Assembly (NCBI RefSeq): GCF_003967355.1
Contig: NZ_BIFH01000022.1
Coordinates: 274,492-338,491, forward strand
DNA from: Embleya hyalina
Lineage (GTDB): Bacteria; Actinomycetota; Actinomycetes; Streptomycetales; Streptomycetaceae
Direction: 5' to 3'
DNA length: 64,000 bases
In this document: piece by piece, positions 17,409-25,688 of the stretch
How positions within the stretch are numbered: the stretch's first letter is position 1
How the letters are laid out: every line of letters starts with the position of its first letter
Made by a program: the position numbers and the translations under genes
Notes under the pieces: generated by a model
Told to the model about the DNA's origin: nothing
Database searches by the model: none
The model's input: the letters and a program-made list of their open reading frames with translations, nothing else

Positions 17409-18692
17409 GTGGCGGATCTGGAGGACGTGGGCACGCCGGAGGGTTTCACCGCGGTGTTGGTGGCGCTGCTGGACGAGGCGCTGTGCACGCAATCGGCGGC
17501 TTCGTTGGCGAGGGCCGCGGGCATCGCCGAGAACAGCATCGCGAACTGGCGGGCCGGCGCGATTCCGCAGGCCGGCCCGTTGGACGAACTGCTGTCCTCG
17601 TGCCGGGTTTCGACGGAGCGGGCCAGGCTCTGGCAGCAGGCGCGCACCCGTGCCGCGCGAGTCCGCAACGCCCGCCGTACCGACGCGCCGCACGGTCGCG
17701 GCCGGCTGGGAGGCAACCACCTGCTTGCGGGCTTCGCCGGCCCCCCGGCGTGGATCGCGGTCTTCGGTCGGGCCCCCTTCCGTCTGTACGTCGGCACGGC
17801 GGCGGGAGAGGAGGTCGTCGTGGACCTGGAGACCGGGGACCGGCTCGCGGACACCTCGTGGGCGGACCGGCGCGCAGCGGCGCAACGCCAGGTCGGCGAG
17901 CGCGGGTACGTCCAGGTCGACCGTGACGGCTCCGTCGCCGTGTGGGTGACGCTGCCCGACGGGAACGGGAGAGTGGAGGTCCGCAGCCCCTGGGTCGACG
18001 AGCGGGACTACGAGACGATCACCTGCACCGCGGTGGTGCAGCCCGGCGACACGCTCACCCCGATCGCGTATTCGTCGGATCGGGAGTGCCGGGCCTTCGC
18101 GATCGGCGGCACCCTGTTCGTGTACCGCGGGCACGCTCTCGGAGAGGCCCGGAGCCCGTACGCACAAAGTGTGCCGAATCCACGCGACAGCTATCCGTCC
18201 TCGCGGCCGGAGCAGATCTCACACGTTATCGTGGCGCCGGACGGCGACCTGATCGTGACCGTCTCGGAGGTATCCGGTGTGGACCTGTGGGACCCGGCCT
18301 CCCTGCGCGTGGTCGGCAAGCCCTTCGGGGTCCCCGGCCGGGTCGAGGCGGTGGAACTGTCCCCGGACGGGACGGTGCTCGCCGTGGCCTCGGGCGGTGC
18401 CGTGCACCTGTTCGACCCCTACGGCCTGCGCGACCGGAGCGGCCGGCCGCTCGACGGCCACACCGGCGAGGTCCGGCTCATGCGTTTCTCCCCGGACGGC
18501 ACACTCCTGGCGACCAGCGGCGTCCACGGCGGCGTGCGCCTGTGGGACCCGGCCACCGGCCTTCCGCTCGCCGACCGCCTGGCCCACGACCCCGATACCG
18601 TCCTGCGCTTCGCGTTCTCCCCCGACGGCAGCCGGTTCGCCGTCGCCGAGGCGGCCGGGATCCGCGTCCACACTCTGCACCCGAAGACCTGA
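17409..18692 (+). CDS. HTH protein with C-terminal WD40 repeats
   Basis: 427 aa, GTG start with GGGAGG upstream. Residues ~10-75 look like an HTH (AASLARAAGIAENSIANWRAGAIPQ) as found in actinobacterial transcription-factor-like NACHT/WD40 proteins. The C-terminal ~165 residues hold WD40/beta-propeller units with the SPDGTVLAVASGG, SPDGTLLATSG and SPDGSRFAVAE cores and LWDPAT/DLWDPAS closers. Too few blades (3-4) for a closed propeller, so the protein may be shortened or assemble with a partner. Role probably regulatory. Confidence 0.8.
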   Translation: MADLEDVGTPEGFTAVLVALLDEALCTQSAASLARAAGIAENSIANWRAGAIPQAGPLDELLSSCRVSTERARLWQQARTRAARVRNARRTDAPHGRGRLGGNHLLAGFAGPPAWIAVFGRAPFRLYVGTAAGEEVVVDLETGDRLADTSWADRRAAAQRQVGERGYVQVDRDGSVAVWVTLPDGNGRVEVRSPWVDERDYETITCTAVVQPGDTLTPIAYSSDRECRAFAIGGTLFVYRGHALGEARSPYAQSVPNPRDSYPSSRPEQISHVIVAPDGDLIVTVSEVSGVDLWDPASLRVVGKPFGVPGRVEAVELSPDGTVLAVASGGAVHLFDPYGLRDRSGRPLDGHTGEVRLMRFSPDGTLLATSGVHGGVRLWDPATGLPLADRLAHDPDTVLRFAFSPDGSRFAVAEAAGIRVHTLHPKT

Positions 18693-19186
18693 CGTCTCCC
18701 TGCCGGCGGCAACCGATCCACGACGCCACCCGACCACCTCCGGCGAAACCTTGCCGGATTCCGACACATGATCGGCATGTGCGCCACGCCGGCGACGACC
18801 CGATGCCCGACCGGCAAGACCGGGCGGTGTCGCACCGCCGGGGTGACCGAGGGTTGCGCGTTCGCCCGGTGCCGCGGGGCGGGAGGACACCGCCGCCCGG
18901 CTGTTCGACCAAGTGCCGCCCGGGTACGCACCCGGTGCGAGACGGGAATTGATCCGATTCCGGAGGGACTCCGCGACGCCGTACGCCGGCCGCTCACCCG
19001 GCTCCGGGTCCCGGCCGGAGGCCCGTTCGTCGCCCCGCGTCCCCTCGACCCGCACCCCATCCCGGGGAACCGAGCGGTGGGCCGTACGTCACCATGGCGA
19101 ACGCCCGCGCCGCCGTCGAAGATCACCAACGACATCCGAATGTTGCGTCACGGCCGGATTCGGGTTCCTCATCGGTGTCGCGCGGT
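18693..19186. other. Gene-free stretch
   Basis: About 490 bp between the convergent HTH-WD40 and inhibitor-like genes. No supportable gene and no clear hairpin terminator found by eye. Confidence 0.5.
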
Positions 19187-19558
19187 TCAGCAGAAGATCT
19201 CGATGGCGTCGGCGCGATCGTTCATCCAGGCCGGCACGTTCCCGCCGCCGGGGCCGCCGAAGTACCACCTTTGATTGGCGTCCACATCGATCAGTGTGAC
19301 CCGCGCGCCCTGCGCGGTGAACACCGACGACACGGCGTTGCGATACGCGTCCGGGAGGGGGAACGTTCCACAGGCGTGGTGGTTGATCCTGCGTCCACCA
19401 CCGTTCGCATGCTCGTACACGCAGACGTTCGACGTGGTCAGGCAGGGCCAATCCACCGTGGCGCGGGCCGGATTCGCGGCGGCCGGCGGCGCGCCGAACG
19501 CGACGACGGACACCAGGGTGGCAGCGGTCGCGAACAGACCCGCCACTTTGTTTCGCAT
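19187..19558 (-). CDS. Secreted peptidase inhibitor I36-like protein
   Basis: 123 aa with a signal peptide (MRNKVAGLFATAATLVSVVAFGAPPAAA). The mature part has the pattern of I36/beta-gamma-crystallin-like inhibitors: CVYEHANGGG, INHHACGTF, AVSSVFTAQG, ending WYFGGPGGG and a terminal Cys. Four Cys fit two disulfides. Such proteins inhibit secreted metalloproteases in streptomycetes. Divergent from another small secreted protein gene; the secreted protease genes lie only 8-15 kb away. Confidence 0.75.
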   Translation of the reverse strand: MRNKVAGLFATAATLVSVVAFGAPPAAANPARATVDWPCLTTSNVCVYEHANGGGRRINHHACGTFPLPDAYRNAVSSVFTAQGARVTLIDVDANQRWYFGGPGGGNVPAWMNDRADAIEIFC

Positions 19559-19876
19559 ATGAATGTGCCTCGCTCGACTCGAAGATGCGATCGAAGGTTC
19601 ACGGTCACGCGCATCGCGTCACGACGGCACGTAATTCTGCGCCGATTCTCCGTGACGACGCCCGCGGCCGGAGGCCGGCCTCGCCACACGGCGAAGGCCC
19701 ACGCGAAGGGCAATGTGGCGCCTTTTTGCTCGTCGTCCGGTTCCGATCCGATCCAGGATGGACGTTCGGGCGGAGCCGCCGGCCGAGGGCTCGGCGGATC
19801 GCAGACCCGTGTGGGGGCGGTCGAGAACTCGGGTTCCGGTGGCGGAAGTCGTGAACGCGCCACGTGAAGGATTGTG
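19559..19876. promoter_or_regulatory. Divergent promoter region of two secreted-protein genes
   Basis: 318 bp between oppositely oriented genes, so promoters for both must lie here. No specific operator recognised. Confidence 0.4.
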
Positions 19877-20224
19877 ATGAGGAAGTCGGGGATTCGAGCC
19901 CTCGTTGCCGTGACGCTGGGGACAGCGTCACTGGTTGCCATTCCGGCGGCCACGGCCCACGCGGTCAACCCGCCGTCGACCTGGTGCAAGAAGACGGTCG
20001 GCGAGAACGGCCCGCTGCTCCATGTCCCGCCCAAGAACGCCTTCCGGCAGTGGACCTCGGTGAGACTCGGCCGAGGACGCGTCGTGGAGATGCAAGTGGG
20101 CGTTCACGCCTATCGAATGGTTGCCGTATATGTTCCCTACGTGGGCTTCGGCTACATGGAGCCGAATTCGTTCTATCCGGGCATGGGTTCCTGCTCGAGA
20201 CTCCACCCCACGTCTCGTTACTGA
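19877..20224 (+). CDS. Small secreted protein, uncharacterised
   Basis: 115 aa, ATG at 19877 with AAGG upstream (a GTG at 19874 is an alternative). Signal peptide with KSGIRALVAVTLGTASLVAIPAATAHA. The mature ~85 residues hold two Cys (STWCKK and MGSCSR), compatible with one disulfide, and a Tyr/Val-rich core. No family recognised. Confidence 0.7.
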   Translation: MRKSGIRALVAVTLGTASLVAIPAATAHAVNPPSTWCKKTVGENGPLLHVPPKNAFRQWTSVRLGRGRVVEMQVGVHAYRMVAVYVPYVGFGYMEPNSFYPGMGSCSRLHPTSRY

Positions 20225-20804
20225 GACCGTCGACGATCACCTCGCCGTCGTCGGGCGCGACAGCGGTCGCACCACGAGGTCGCGCCCATTCGGCCCGGGC
20301 GGAGCGAGCGTAAATCCTCGGTCGTGGTCATCAAGCCCAATAACGCTCACCCCGCGACGATCCACAGCCGCAGCGCTCTCCTGGTGCGGAGGTCGAGCCG
20401 CGCACCGGGTCGGGTGGCGGGGCCGTCACGGGCAGCGCGACGGGGGTTACGACCGCGCCGACGCGGGTGCGGCCGTCGGTGTGGGCAGACGCCGACGCGT
20501 CTGTTGTCGCGTTCGCGCGTCGGCGTCGGGCGTACGGTCGGATTTCGCGGCAAGGCCGTCGAAGGCATTTCATTCCGGGGACGACCGTGCCGACCGACCG
20601 ATGCCCGAACGCCGCCCACCGGTCGGAAGAACCCGCCGCGGCCGAACCTCGTCGGCGGCCGCCTACGGCATGCCTCTCATGAGGAGCGCGAACTCGGCGC
20701 CCTGCGCCGTGCGTTCCCAAGGCTTGTCGTCCGGGGGACGGGTCCGCGAAACCCGCTTCGAGGCCGGCGAACCCGGCGCCCGCCGGCCGTTTCCCGCTCT
20801 CGTG
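20225..20804. other. Gene-free stretch
   Basis: 580 bp with no supportable coding sequence or recognisable site. Confidence 0.5.
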
Positions 20805-21257
20805 CTACAGCGGGGATGCCTCTTCGAGTCGGTACAGCTCCGGCACGGAGATTTTGATCGGTTCCTGGGTGGTTCGGGCGATCACGACGACCACGGGCTC
20901 GTTCGGGTCGGGATTCTCCTCACGGTGGGGAACGAACGGGGGCACGTGGAGGAAGTCGCCCGGCCCCGCCTCGATGCGTACCTCCTTGGTGCCGTCGTGG
21001 AAGAAGTACAGAGGGTGTCCGCTGACCACGAAGACACCCGCCTCCGAATCGCCGTGATGGTGGTTGTCCGTCGCACTCGACGGCGGGTTCACGATCAGCC
21101 CCATCCAAAGCTTCCTCGAACCGACCGTGCCGCCGCTGATGACGGCGCCGACTCCGGGGAGGTTCGACTCACCTGCCCGGATGAGGCGGAGGCGGTCGCC
21201 TCTCGGGGTTTCGGGCTTGTCTCCGCCTGCGGCTTCGACGCTTACGGGGTCGCTCAT
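20805..21257 (-). CDS. Cupin-domain protein
   Basis: 150 aa, ATG at 21257 with AGGAGG 7 nt upstream. A single cupin barrel: the first motif contains the His cluster HHHGDSEAGVFVVSGH and the second motif PGDFLHVPPFVPHREENPD; these His residues would bind a metal. A hydrophobic sheet region precedes them. Substrate unknown; relatives include dioxygenases, isomerases and binding proteins. A perfect 14-bp palindrome lies upstream. Confidence 0.85.
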   Translation of the reverse strand: MSDPVSVEAAGGDKPETPRGDRLRLIRAGESNLPGVGAVISGGTVGSRKLWMGLIVNPPSSATDNHHHGDSEAGVFVVSGHPLYFFHDGTKEVRIEAGPGDFLHVPPFVPHREENPDPNEPVVVVIARTTQEPIKISVPELYRLEEASPL

Positions 21258-21330
21258 CGTTGCCCTCCTGATGGTCTGCAACGGCCGAAGGCGGCCGTAC
21301 CTCCAGGCTGCGTTCGAACCCACGAATATG

Positions 21331-21344
21331 GCAAATATATTTGC
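21331..21344. promoter_or_regulatory. Palindromic operator candidate upstream of the cupin gene
   Basis: GCAAATATATTTGC is a perfect 14-bp palindrome, strikingly AT-rich for this DNA, 74 bp before the cupin start codon. A related half site, GGCAAAAATG, follows at about 21351. Symmetry suits a dimeric repressor. Confidence 0.5.
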
Positions 21345-21798
21345 TGAATTGGCAAAAATGCGAGTCGCGCCGACCCCGCCGATCCGGGACCGTCGGCTCG
21401 ACTGCCGGTTCGGCCCGAACCCGGACGACTGGCTCGCCTACGAACTGCGTTCCTTCCACGAGGAGATGATCGCGATTCGGCGGATCGTCGCCGGCTGTGT
21501 GCTCCAGCGCTCACCCCCCGGAACCCGACGACGAGGACGCCCGACTCGGTCTCGCGCAACCGACCGGCCTCAAGTCCGGGTTCCGGCGGGTGCTTCGGTA
21601 GCCGGAGCGCCACACAGCAGCCTGAACTCCTTCTCCGACCACATCACGCGCGCGACCAGGGCCAGGAATAGGACGGCAGCATCCGGTGCGTGCCGATCTC
21701 GCACGAGCTCGGCAGCCGGTGCGGTGTTCGGCCCCGGTCCGAGGGACGGGCGCGCCGTTGCCGATCGTGTCGTCGTACCGGGGCGATAGCGTGACGCG
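21345..21798. other. Stretch with a short protein-like reading but no certain gene
   Basis: On the plus strand from ATG 21328 a peptide reads MANIFAELAKMRVAP and later DDWLAYELRSFHEEMIAIRR before running into low-complexity sequence. It could be the N-terminus of a lost gene divergent from the cupin gene. Confidence 0.3.
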
Positions 21799-22272
21799 AT
21801 GGCCGACGTCTACGAGCTCTCGATCGCGTTGAATCTGCGCAAGGACCTGTCCGACGAGGAGGTCGCGGAACTGCGGTGGCATCTCGGGCTGGGCCCCCGA
21901 CCGCAGACTCTCCGCATCGTGCCCCGGTTTCCGATCGTGGTGGAGCAGGACGACGGGGAACTCGCCGTGGAGGATCACCCCGAGCCACTTCTGGGCCTGC
22001 ACGGCGCGGCCCGGCATGTGGGAGGTGCGCTCGTGTCGACGCTGGTGAGACCCGAGCATTCCCGGAACGGAGCGTGGGCTTTGACCATTCGTCAGGAGAT
22101 CCACCCCGACGAGTTCGAGCTGATCGGTGAACTGCTCGGCTGGCTGGCGACCGAGGCGGATGACCGACACCGCACCGACGCCGGGACGATCCGCCTGGGG
22201 TGGACCAGGTTCTACGAGTCGGACCGGTTCGAGCCCCTGATGGTTCGAGAGGGCCGGGTCGTGTGGCCGTAG
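21799..22272 (+). CDS. Uncharacterised conserved-looking protein, 157 aa
   Basis: ATG 21799. Soluble protein with a well-ordered alpha/beta composition: ELSIALNLRKDLSDEEVAEL, then a central segment with HVGGALVSTL, and a final TIRLGWTRFYESDRFEPLMV. No family name can be given from memory. Coding bias is typical for the host. Confidence 0.75.
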   Translation: MADVYELSIALNLRKDLSDEEVAELRWHLGLGPRPQTLRIVPRFPIVVEQDDGELAVEDHPEPLLGLHGAARHVGGALVSTLVRPEHSRNGAWALTIRQEIHPDEFELIGELLGWLATEADDRHRTDAGTIRLGWTRFYESDRFEPLMVREGRVVWP

Positions 22273-22401
22273 CGTCCGGCGCTCCCGTCGACGCGCCCTC
22301 GCCGTGCGGACGGACAAGCTCGCGATCGCTTACCGGGCCGCACCCACCTTGCCGCCATTCTCAGTGCCGAGCAGGGGCCGAAGGGCTCGTCAGGTCGACT
22401 C

Positions 22402-22670
22402 GTGGACGTGTCGGTCACCGAGGTCCTCGCGCGCTTTCGCGCTGAGCGTCCGGGTGTCGACGTGCGGCTGTTCCGGGCGAACGCGGACGCGATGGTGCGT
22501 CGCCTCGGGGAGCGGGGGGTTGACGCGTGCTTCGCCTCGCGTCCGCTTGTCGGGCCGGCACCGGTCTCGGTCGAACTCGTGCGCGAGGAGGTGCTGCTCG
22601 CGGTTCCGGCGACTCTTCCCCCGGCGGGACGAGAGCGGGTGGCCGTCGCCGGAGTGGGCCGGCTACCGCG
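22402..22670 (+). pseudogene. LysR substrate-binding domain fragment
   Basis: Reads VTEVLARFRAERPGVDVRLF, then RLGERGVDACFASRPL and VELVREEVLLAVPATLPPAGRERVAVA: the first subdomain of a LysR-type effector-binding domain. The N-terminal HTH and the second half are missing. It breaks into transposase-like sequence at about 22660. Confidence 0.6.
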
Positions 22671-23168
22671 ACGGTCCGGAGGCCGCCCGGGCGCTGGAGG
22701 TGTTCGCCAAGTGCCCCCGGACCCGGCGCAACCACACGTCGGAAGCCGACCACGTCCAGGCGACGCTGCGGGTGACCGCCGACGGCGACCTCGTCCACTC
22801 GTACGTCACCTGGTTCATCGACTGCGCGACCAAGGGCGATCACAGGCGTCGCCGTCACACCCGGCCACCCCACCCCTGCCTCGGTCCCGGCCGCGTTCGC
22901 GTTGCGTTCCGCGATCGTGCGCACCGCCCCCTACGGGCCGTTCGGCGGCCTGCCCGAGCACGTGCGGTTCGACCGCGGCAGCAACTTCCTCTCCCGCGCC
23001 GTGCCCACCGCGCTCACCGCCCCGGACGCCGACATCACCGTGCTGCCGCCCCACAGCCCCCACCCGAAAGGCGGCATCGAGGACCCCAACCTCTGCGGGG
23101 AACGGATGCCGTTCGCCGCTCAGCTCGACCACACAGGCCACCCAAAGCATGCGAGAAAACGGACGTAA
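22660..23168 (+). pseudogene. Remnant of a TniA/Mu-type DDE transposase
   Basis: Two frames together give EADHVQATLRVTADGDLVHSY.., VTWFIDCATKG, AVTPGHPTPASV, IVRTAPYGPFGGLPEHVRFDRGSNFLS and PPHSPHPKGGIEDPN. This aligns by eye with the intact transposase at 59021 (EADHKQAPLVV.., VTWFEDRG, QAPYGPAGGLPHLVRIDGG, HKGGIERLN). A frameshift near 22840 and missing ends make it non-functional. Confidence 0.75.
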
Positions 23169-23173
23169 AGGTG

Positions 23174-23434
23174 TCAGTGGGCGGGAAGATACGTCGTCTG
23201 CAGGACGTAGACGCGTTCGCTGCGTACCACGATCAGGTACACGAACATGCCGTCGTCGACGTAGGCGGTTGCCGCACGCGGATTGGGGCCCTCGTACAGC
23301 GTCCCGTCGAGATACAGGGCCTCGGCCGCGCGGACGATCTCCGCGACCGCGGTCTCGACCAGGGCGACGAACGCCTCCGGCGCCCCGCCCACCACGCTCG
23401 CCTGGTCGGGCTCGTACTCCCAGCCCCAGCTCAC
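23174..23434 (-). CDS. Putative RelE-like toxin of a toxin-antitoxin pair
   Basis: 86 aa; the GTG at 23434 overlaps the stop of the upstream gene by 4 nt (GTGA). Small protein with a beta-rich C-terminus (AATAYVDDGMFVYLIVVRSERVYVLQTTYL) as in RelE/ParE-type toxins. Tight coupling to the upstream DUF6247-like protein supports a two-gene module. Catalytic residues not identifiable by eye. Confidence 0.55.
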   Translation of the reverse strand: MSWGWEYEPDQASVVGGAPEAFVALVETAVAEIVRAAEALYLDGTLYEGPNPRAATAYVDDGMFVYLIVVRSERVYVLQTTYLPAH

Positions 23435-23781
23435 ACGCCCACCGCGGCGTAGGCGGCCCGCAACAACTCGCCGGCGACCCGAACACCGCGGGCCCGCACC
23501 CGAGGGTCGTCGCTGACGGTGTCGACCTGCTCGGCATGGTGATACCGGAACGCCAGGTCCGGATGACGCTCGATCTCCGCGATCGCCGCCCAGTGCCGCA
23601 ACCAGCCCCGCAACGGGTCGAGCCGGTTGACCTCCAACGCCTTCGCGGTCGCCTCGCGCTGGGACCGGTCCATCTCGGGAAGCCAGTGCGGCGCCAACAA
23701 CGCGATCGCCGCACGCACGCCCTCGATCGTGCACTCCGGCCGCGCGATCACCGGAGTCGAATACTCGGGCTCGGCAGTCAC
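23431..23781 (-). CDS. DUF6247-like protein, probable antitoxin
   Basis: 116 aa, GTG 23781 with GGAGG upstream. Contains EGVRAAIALLAPHWLPEMDRSQ and a second helical part with LRGWLRHWAAIAEIERHPDL. This resembles DUF6247, which I recall as often encoded before small RelE-like proteins in actinomycetes. Overlaps the downstream gene by 4 nt. Confidence 0.6.
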   Translation of the reverse strand: MTAEPEYSTPVIARPECTIEGVRAAIALLAPHWLPEMDRSQREATAKALEVNRLDPLRGWLRHWAAIAEIERHPDLAFRYHHAEQVDTVSDDPRVRARGVRVAGELLRAAYAAVGV

Positions 23782-23900
23782 CTCACACCCCTCCCTCACG
23801 ACGAACCGACCGCCCCACTCTAATCGCCGACGTCCCACCGACAGGGCACCCGACGGACCGGCCGCCCGGATCCGCCAACGCACACCACCCTCCACGGCCG

Positions 23901-24360
23901 CCGCCTGGGCACAGCCCACCTCGCCGACCGGGCCACCGACGGACAACGCGCCGCACTGCGCCGCGCCCGGGCGACCCGCGCCCGCCGCCTGCGCACCGAG
24001 GCCAAAGCCGCCGAACAGCCCCGCCGGGACCGCTTCGCCCCCGCCACGCTTCCCGCCGACGCCCACCGCCTGGACGCCGTCACCGCCCACGACGCCGACC
24101 GTGAACCGGCCCGCCACCACGACGGCGACCCGACCGGCCTTGCGGCGGAAAGCGCCCGGGAACTCGGCCCGATCACCTCGACCCGCTACGTCAGCCCGAC
24201 CATCGGCCCCGCGCTGCCGATCCTGCAACTCGGTGACGGCAAGGCCCTGGTCGCCCGCACCTTCGACAGCCTCGACGTCACCGACGCCCGCCAGGCCCCC
24301 GGCCGCCACATCCCCTACGACGCGAACGCCAAGGTCTTGCGCCTGCTGGGGAACAACCGC
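23901..24360 (+). pseudogene. Start-less fragment of an unidentified gene
   Basis: An open frame with no ATG or GTG reads convincingly as protein: LADRATDGQRAALRRARATRARRLR.., LGPITSTRYVSPTIGPALP, ILQLGDGKALVARTFDSLDV, RHIPYDANAKVLRLLGNN. It ends soon after in a TAA near 24432. No family recognised; its 5' part is gone. Confidence 0.45.
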
Positions 24361-24578
24361 GCTGGGCCCGCGTCGAACGCACACCGGCGGAGGTTGCCGT
24401 CCTCGCCGTCCCCCCGACGGCGCCCCGACGCATAACCGCCGCTGCGCACCCGGACGCCACCGGCCCGCCCGCGCGGGCGCGCCGAACAACGCACGCCACA
24501 CCCCGAGAGAAGGCCCGCCGACACACCCGCCGGCTGCTGGGCCAGGGCCTGCGCCACGCCGACGAACAGTGGGCACTG

Positions 24579-24836
24579 GTGTCCGCGGGGCCGAGCGTCG
24601 GAGCGATCGCCGGTCGCGAACTCGAGGAGATCGCGACATCGGGACGCGAGGACCAACCGGCCCCGATACACGCTCTCGTGCACGAGCACACGAGGGTCAC
24701 CCGGCTCAACGCCCGCGACCACCTCGTGGCGTTGCGCCACGAACTCGAAAGACCCGGAAGCCCGTGGGCGCCGCTGTCGCTGTCGCTGTCGCTGTCCCGG
24801 GTCGCGGTCGAAGGCCTCGCCCGCAGCGCTATCTGA
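24579..24836 (+). CDS. Short ORF with an (LS)4 tract, probable gene fragment
   Basis: 85 aa from GTG 24579; protein-like sequence continues upstream in frame (RRLLGQGLRHADEQWALV), so the true start is further left or lost. Contains GAIAGRELEEIA and HEHTRVTRLNARDHLVALRHEL, then four Leu-Ser pairs encoded by a hexanucleotide repeat. Function unknown. Confidence 0.35.
   Translation: MSAGPSVGAIAGRELEEIATSGREDQPAPIHALVHEHTRVTRLNARDHLVALRHELERPGSPWAPLSLSLSLSRVAVEGLARSAI
24773..24796. repeat. Hexanucleotide repeat (GCTGTC)4
   Basis: Four perfect copies of GCTGTC, in frame, encoding Leu-Ser pairs. The unit is a multiple of three, so copy changes would not shift the frame. Confidence 0.9.
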
Positions 24837-24883
24837 TCCAGGACGGACTCGACCCCGCGCGTCCCCCGGCCAGGATCGCGGCG

Positions 24884-25414
24884 GTGCGGGTGTCGGAGGC
24901 GCCGGAGGAAGTCCGGGCGGTGTACGCCTTCGACGCGTCCACCGCGATGGCGACCGCGTTCGACGACGCGCTCGCGCAACTCGTCGACAGCGTGCGTCTG
25001 GCGGGCATGGAGGTCCTAAACGGCAAGAACGGCAACGCGTCGTTCCCCACCTCCGTCTCCTTCGAGGACGGCACGCAACAGATCAAGTGGCCGGTCGAGC
25101 CCGAAGTCGACCGACCGATCAAGGCCGGTCTGCCCAACGGCCCACACACCGATTCCTTCCACATCTACGCGATGGCCTCCGGGATCGTGCACAGCAGAAC
25201 CTGGATGCTCGGCCACCAGGCCGCCGGCCGCAACACCCCCATGGAGGACCCGGCGTTGTACGCGTGCGCCGCGCACATGCTCCTGTTCGCCGTCAGCGGG
25301 TGGCTCCGCGACCTCGAGGCGTTCTACGGCCGCTCCGCGAGCACGCGCCGACGACACCTCGACCAGTTGTACCGGGAGTGGCTCGGGTTCCTGCGCCCAC
25401 TGATCCGGGAGTAG
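24884..25414 (+). CDS. Uncharacterised protein, 176 aa
   Basis: GTG at 24884 (or 24890) is chosen because the upstream part is low complexity. Reads VYAFDASTAMATAFDDALAQ, DGTQQIKWPVEPEVDR, HTDSFHIYAMASGIVHSRTWMLG and a C-terminal helical segment RRRHLDQLYREWLGFLRPLI. Coding bias good; no family recognised. It converges on the lanthipeptide operon. Confidence 0.6.
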   Translation: MRVSEAPEEVRAVYAFDASTAMATAFDDALAQLVDSVRLAGMEVLNGKNGNASFPTSVSFEDGTQQIKWPVEPEVDRPIKAGLPNGPHTDSFHIYAMASGIVHSRTWMLGHQAAGRNTPMEDPALYACAAHMLLFAVSGWLRDLEAFYGRSASTRRRHLDQLYREWLGFLRPLIRE

Positions 25415-25637
25415 TACACGCCGGCCGCCCGGGCACGCCGCCACATCGGTCGGCCTCGTCAACGCCCGTCCGATACGGGACCATCCGACTCGGGCCCGCC
25501 CACGCCGACCGTCGGTCGGGCGGCGCTTCGGCGGCAAGGGCAAGGAACCCGGGCCGTCCACGGCCGACCCGACCCGGCCCGAGGGCGGCCGACCGCGCCG
25601 CCATGGAGTTCGGCACCGACTGACCCCCGACACGCAC

Positions 25638-25667
25638 GCGGGCCCGTCCCTCCCGGGGCGGACCCGC
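25638..25667. terminator. Hairpin terminator after the lanthipeptide operon
   Basis: GC-rich inverted repeat, GCGGGCCCGTCC paired with GGCGGACCCGC (one mismatch and one G-U), 20-50 bp beyond the lanM2 stop and before the convergent hypothetical gene. Confidence 0.6.
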
Positions 25668-25688
25668 GCCGGCGAGGCCTCCGCCGCG

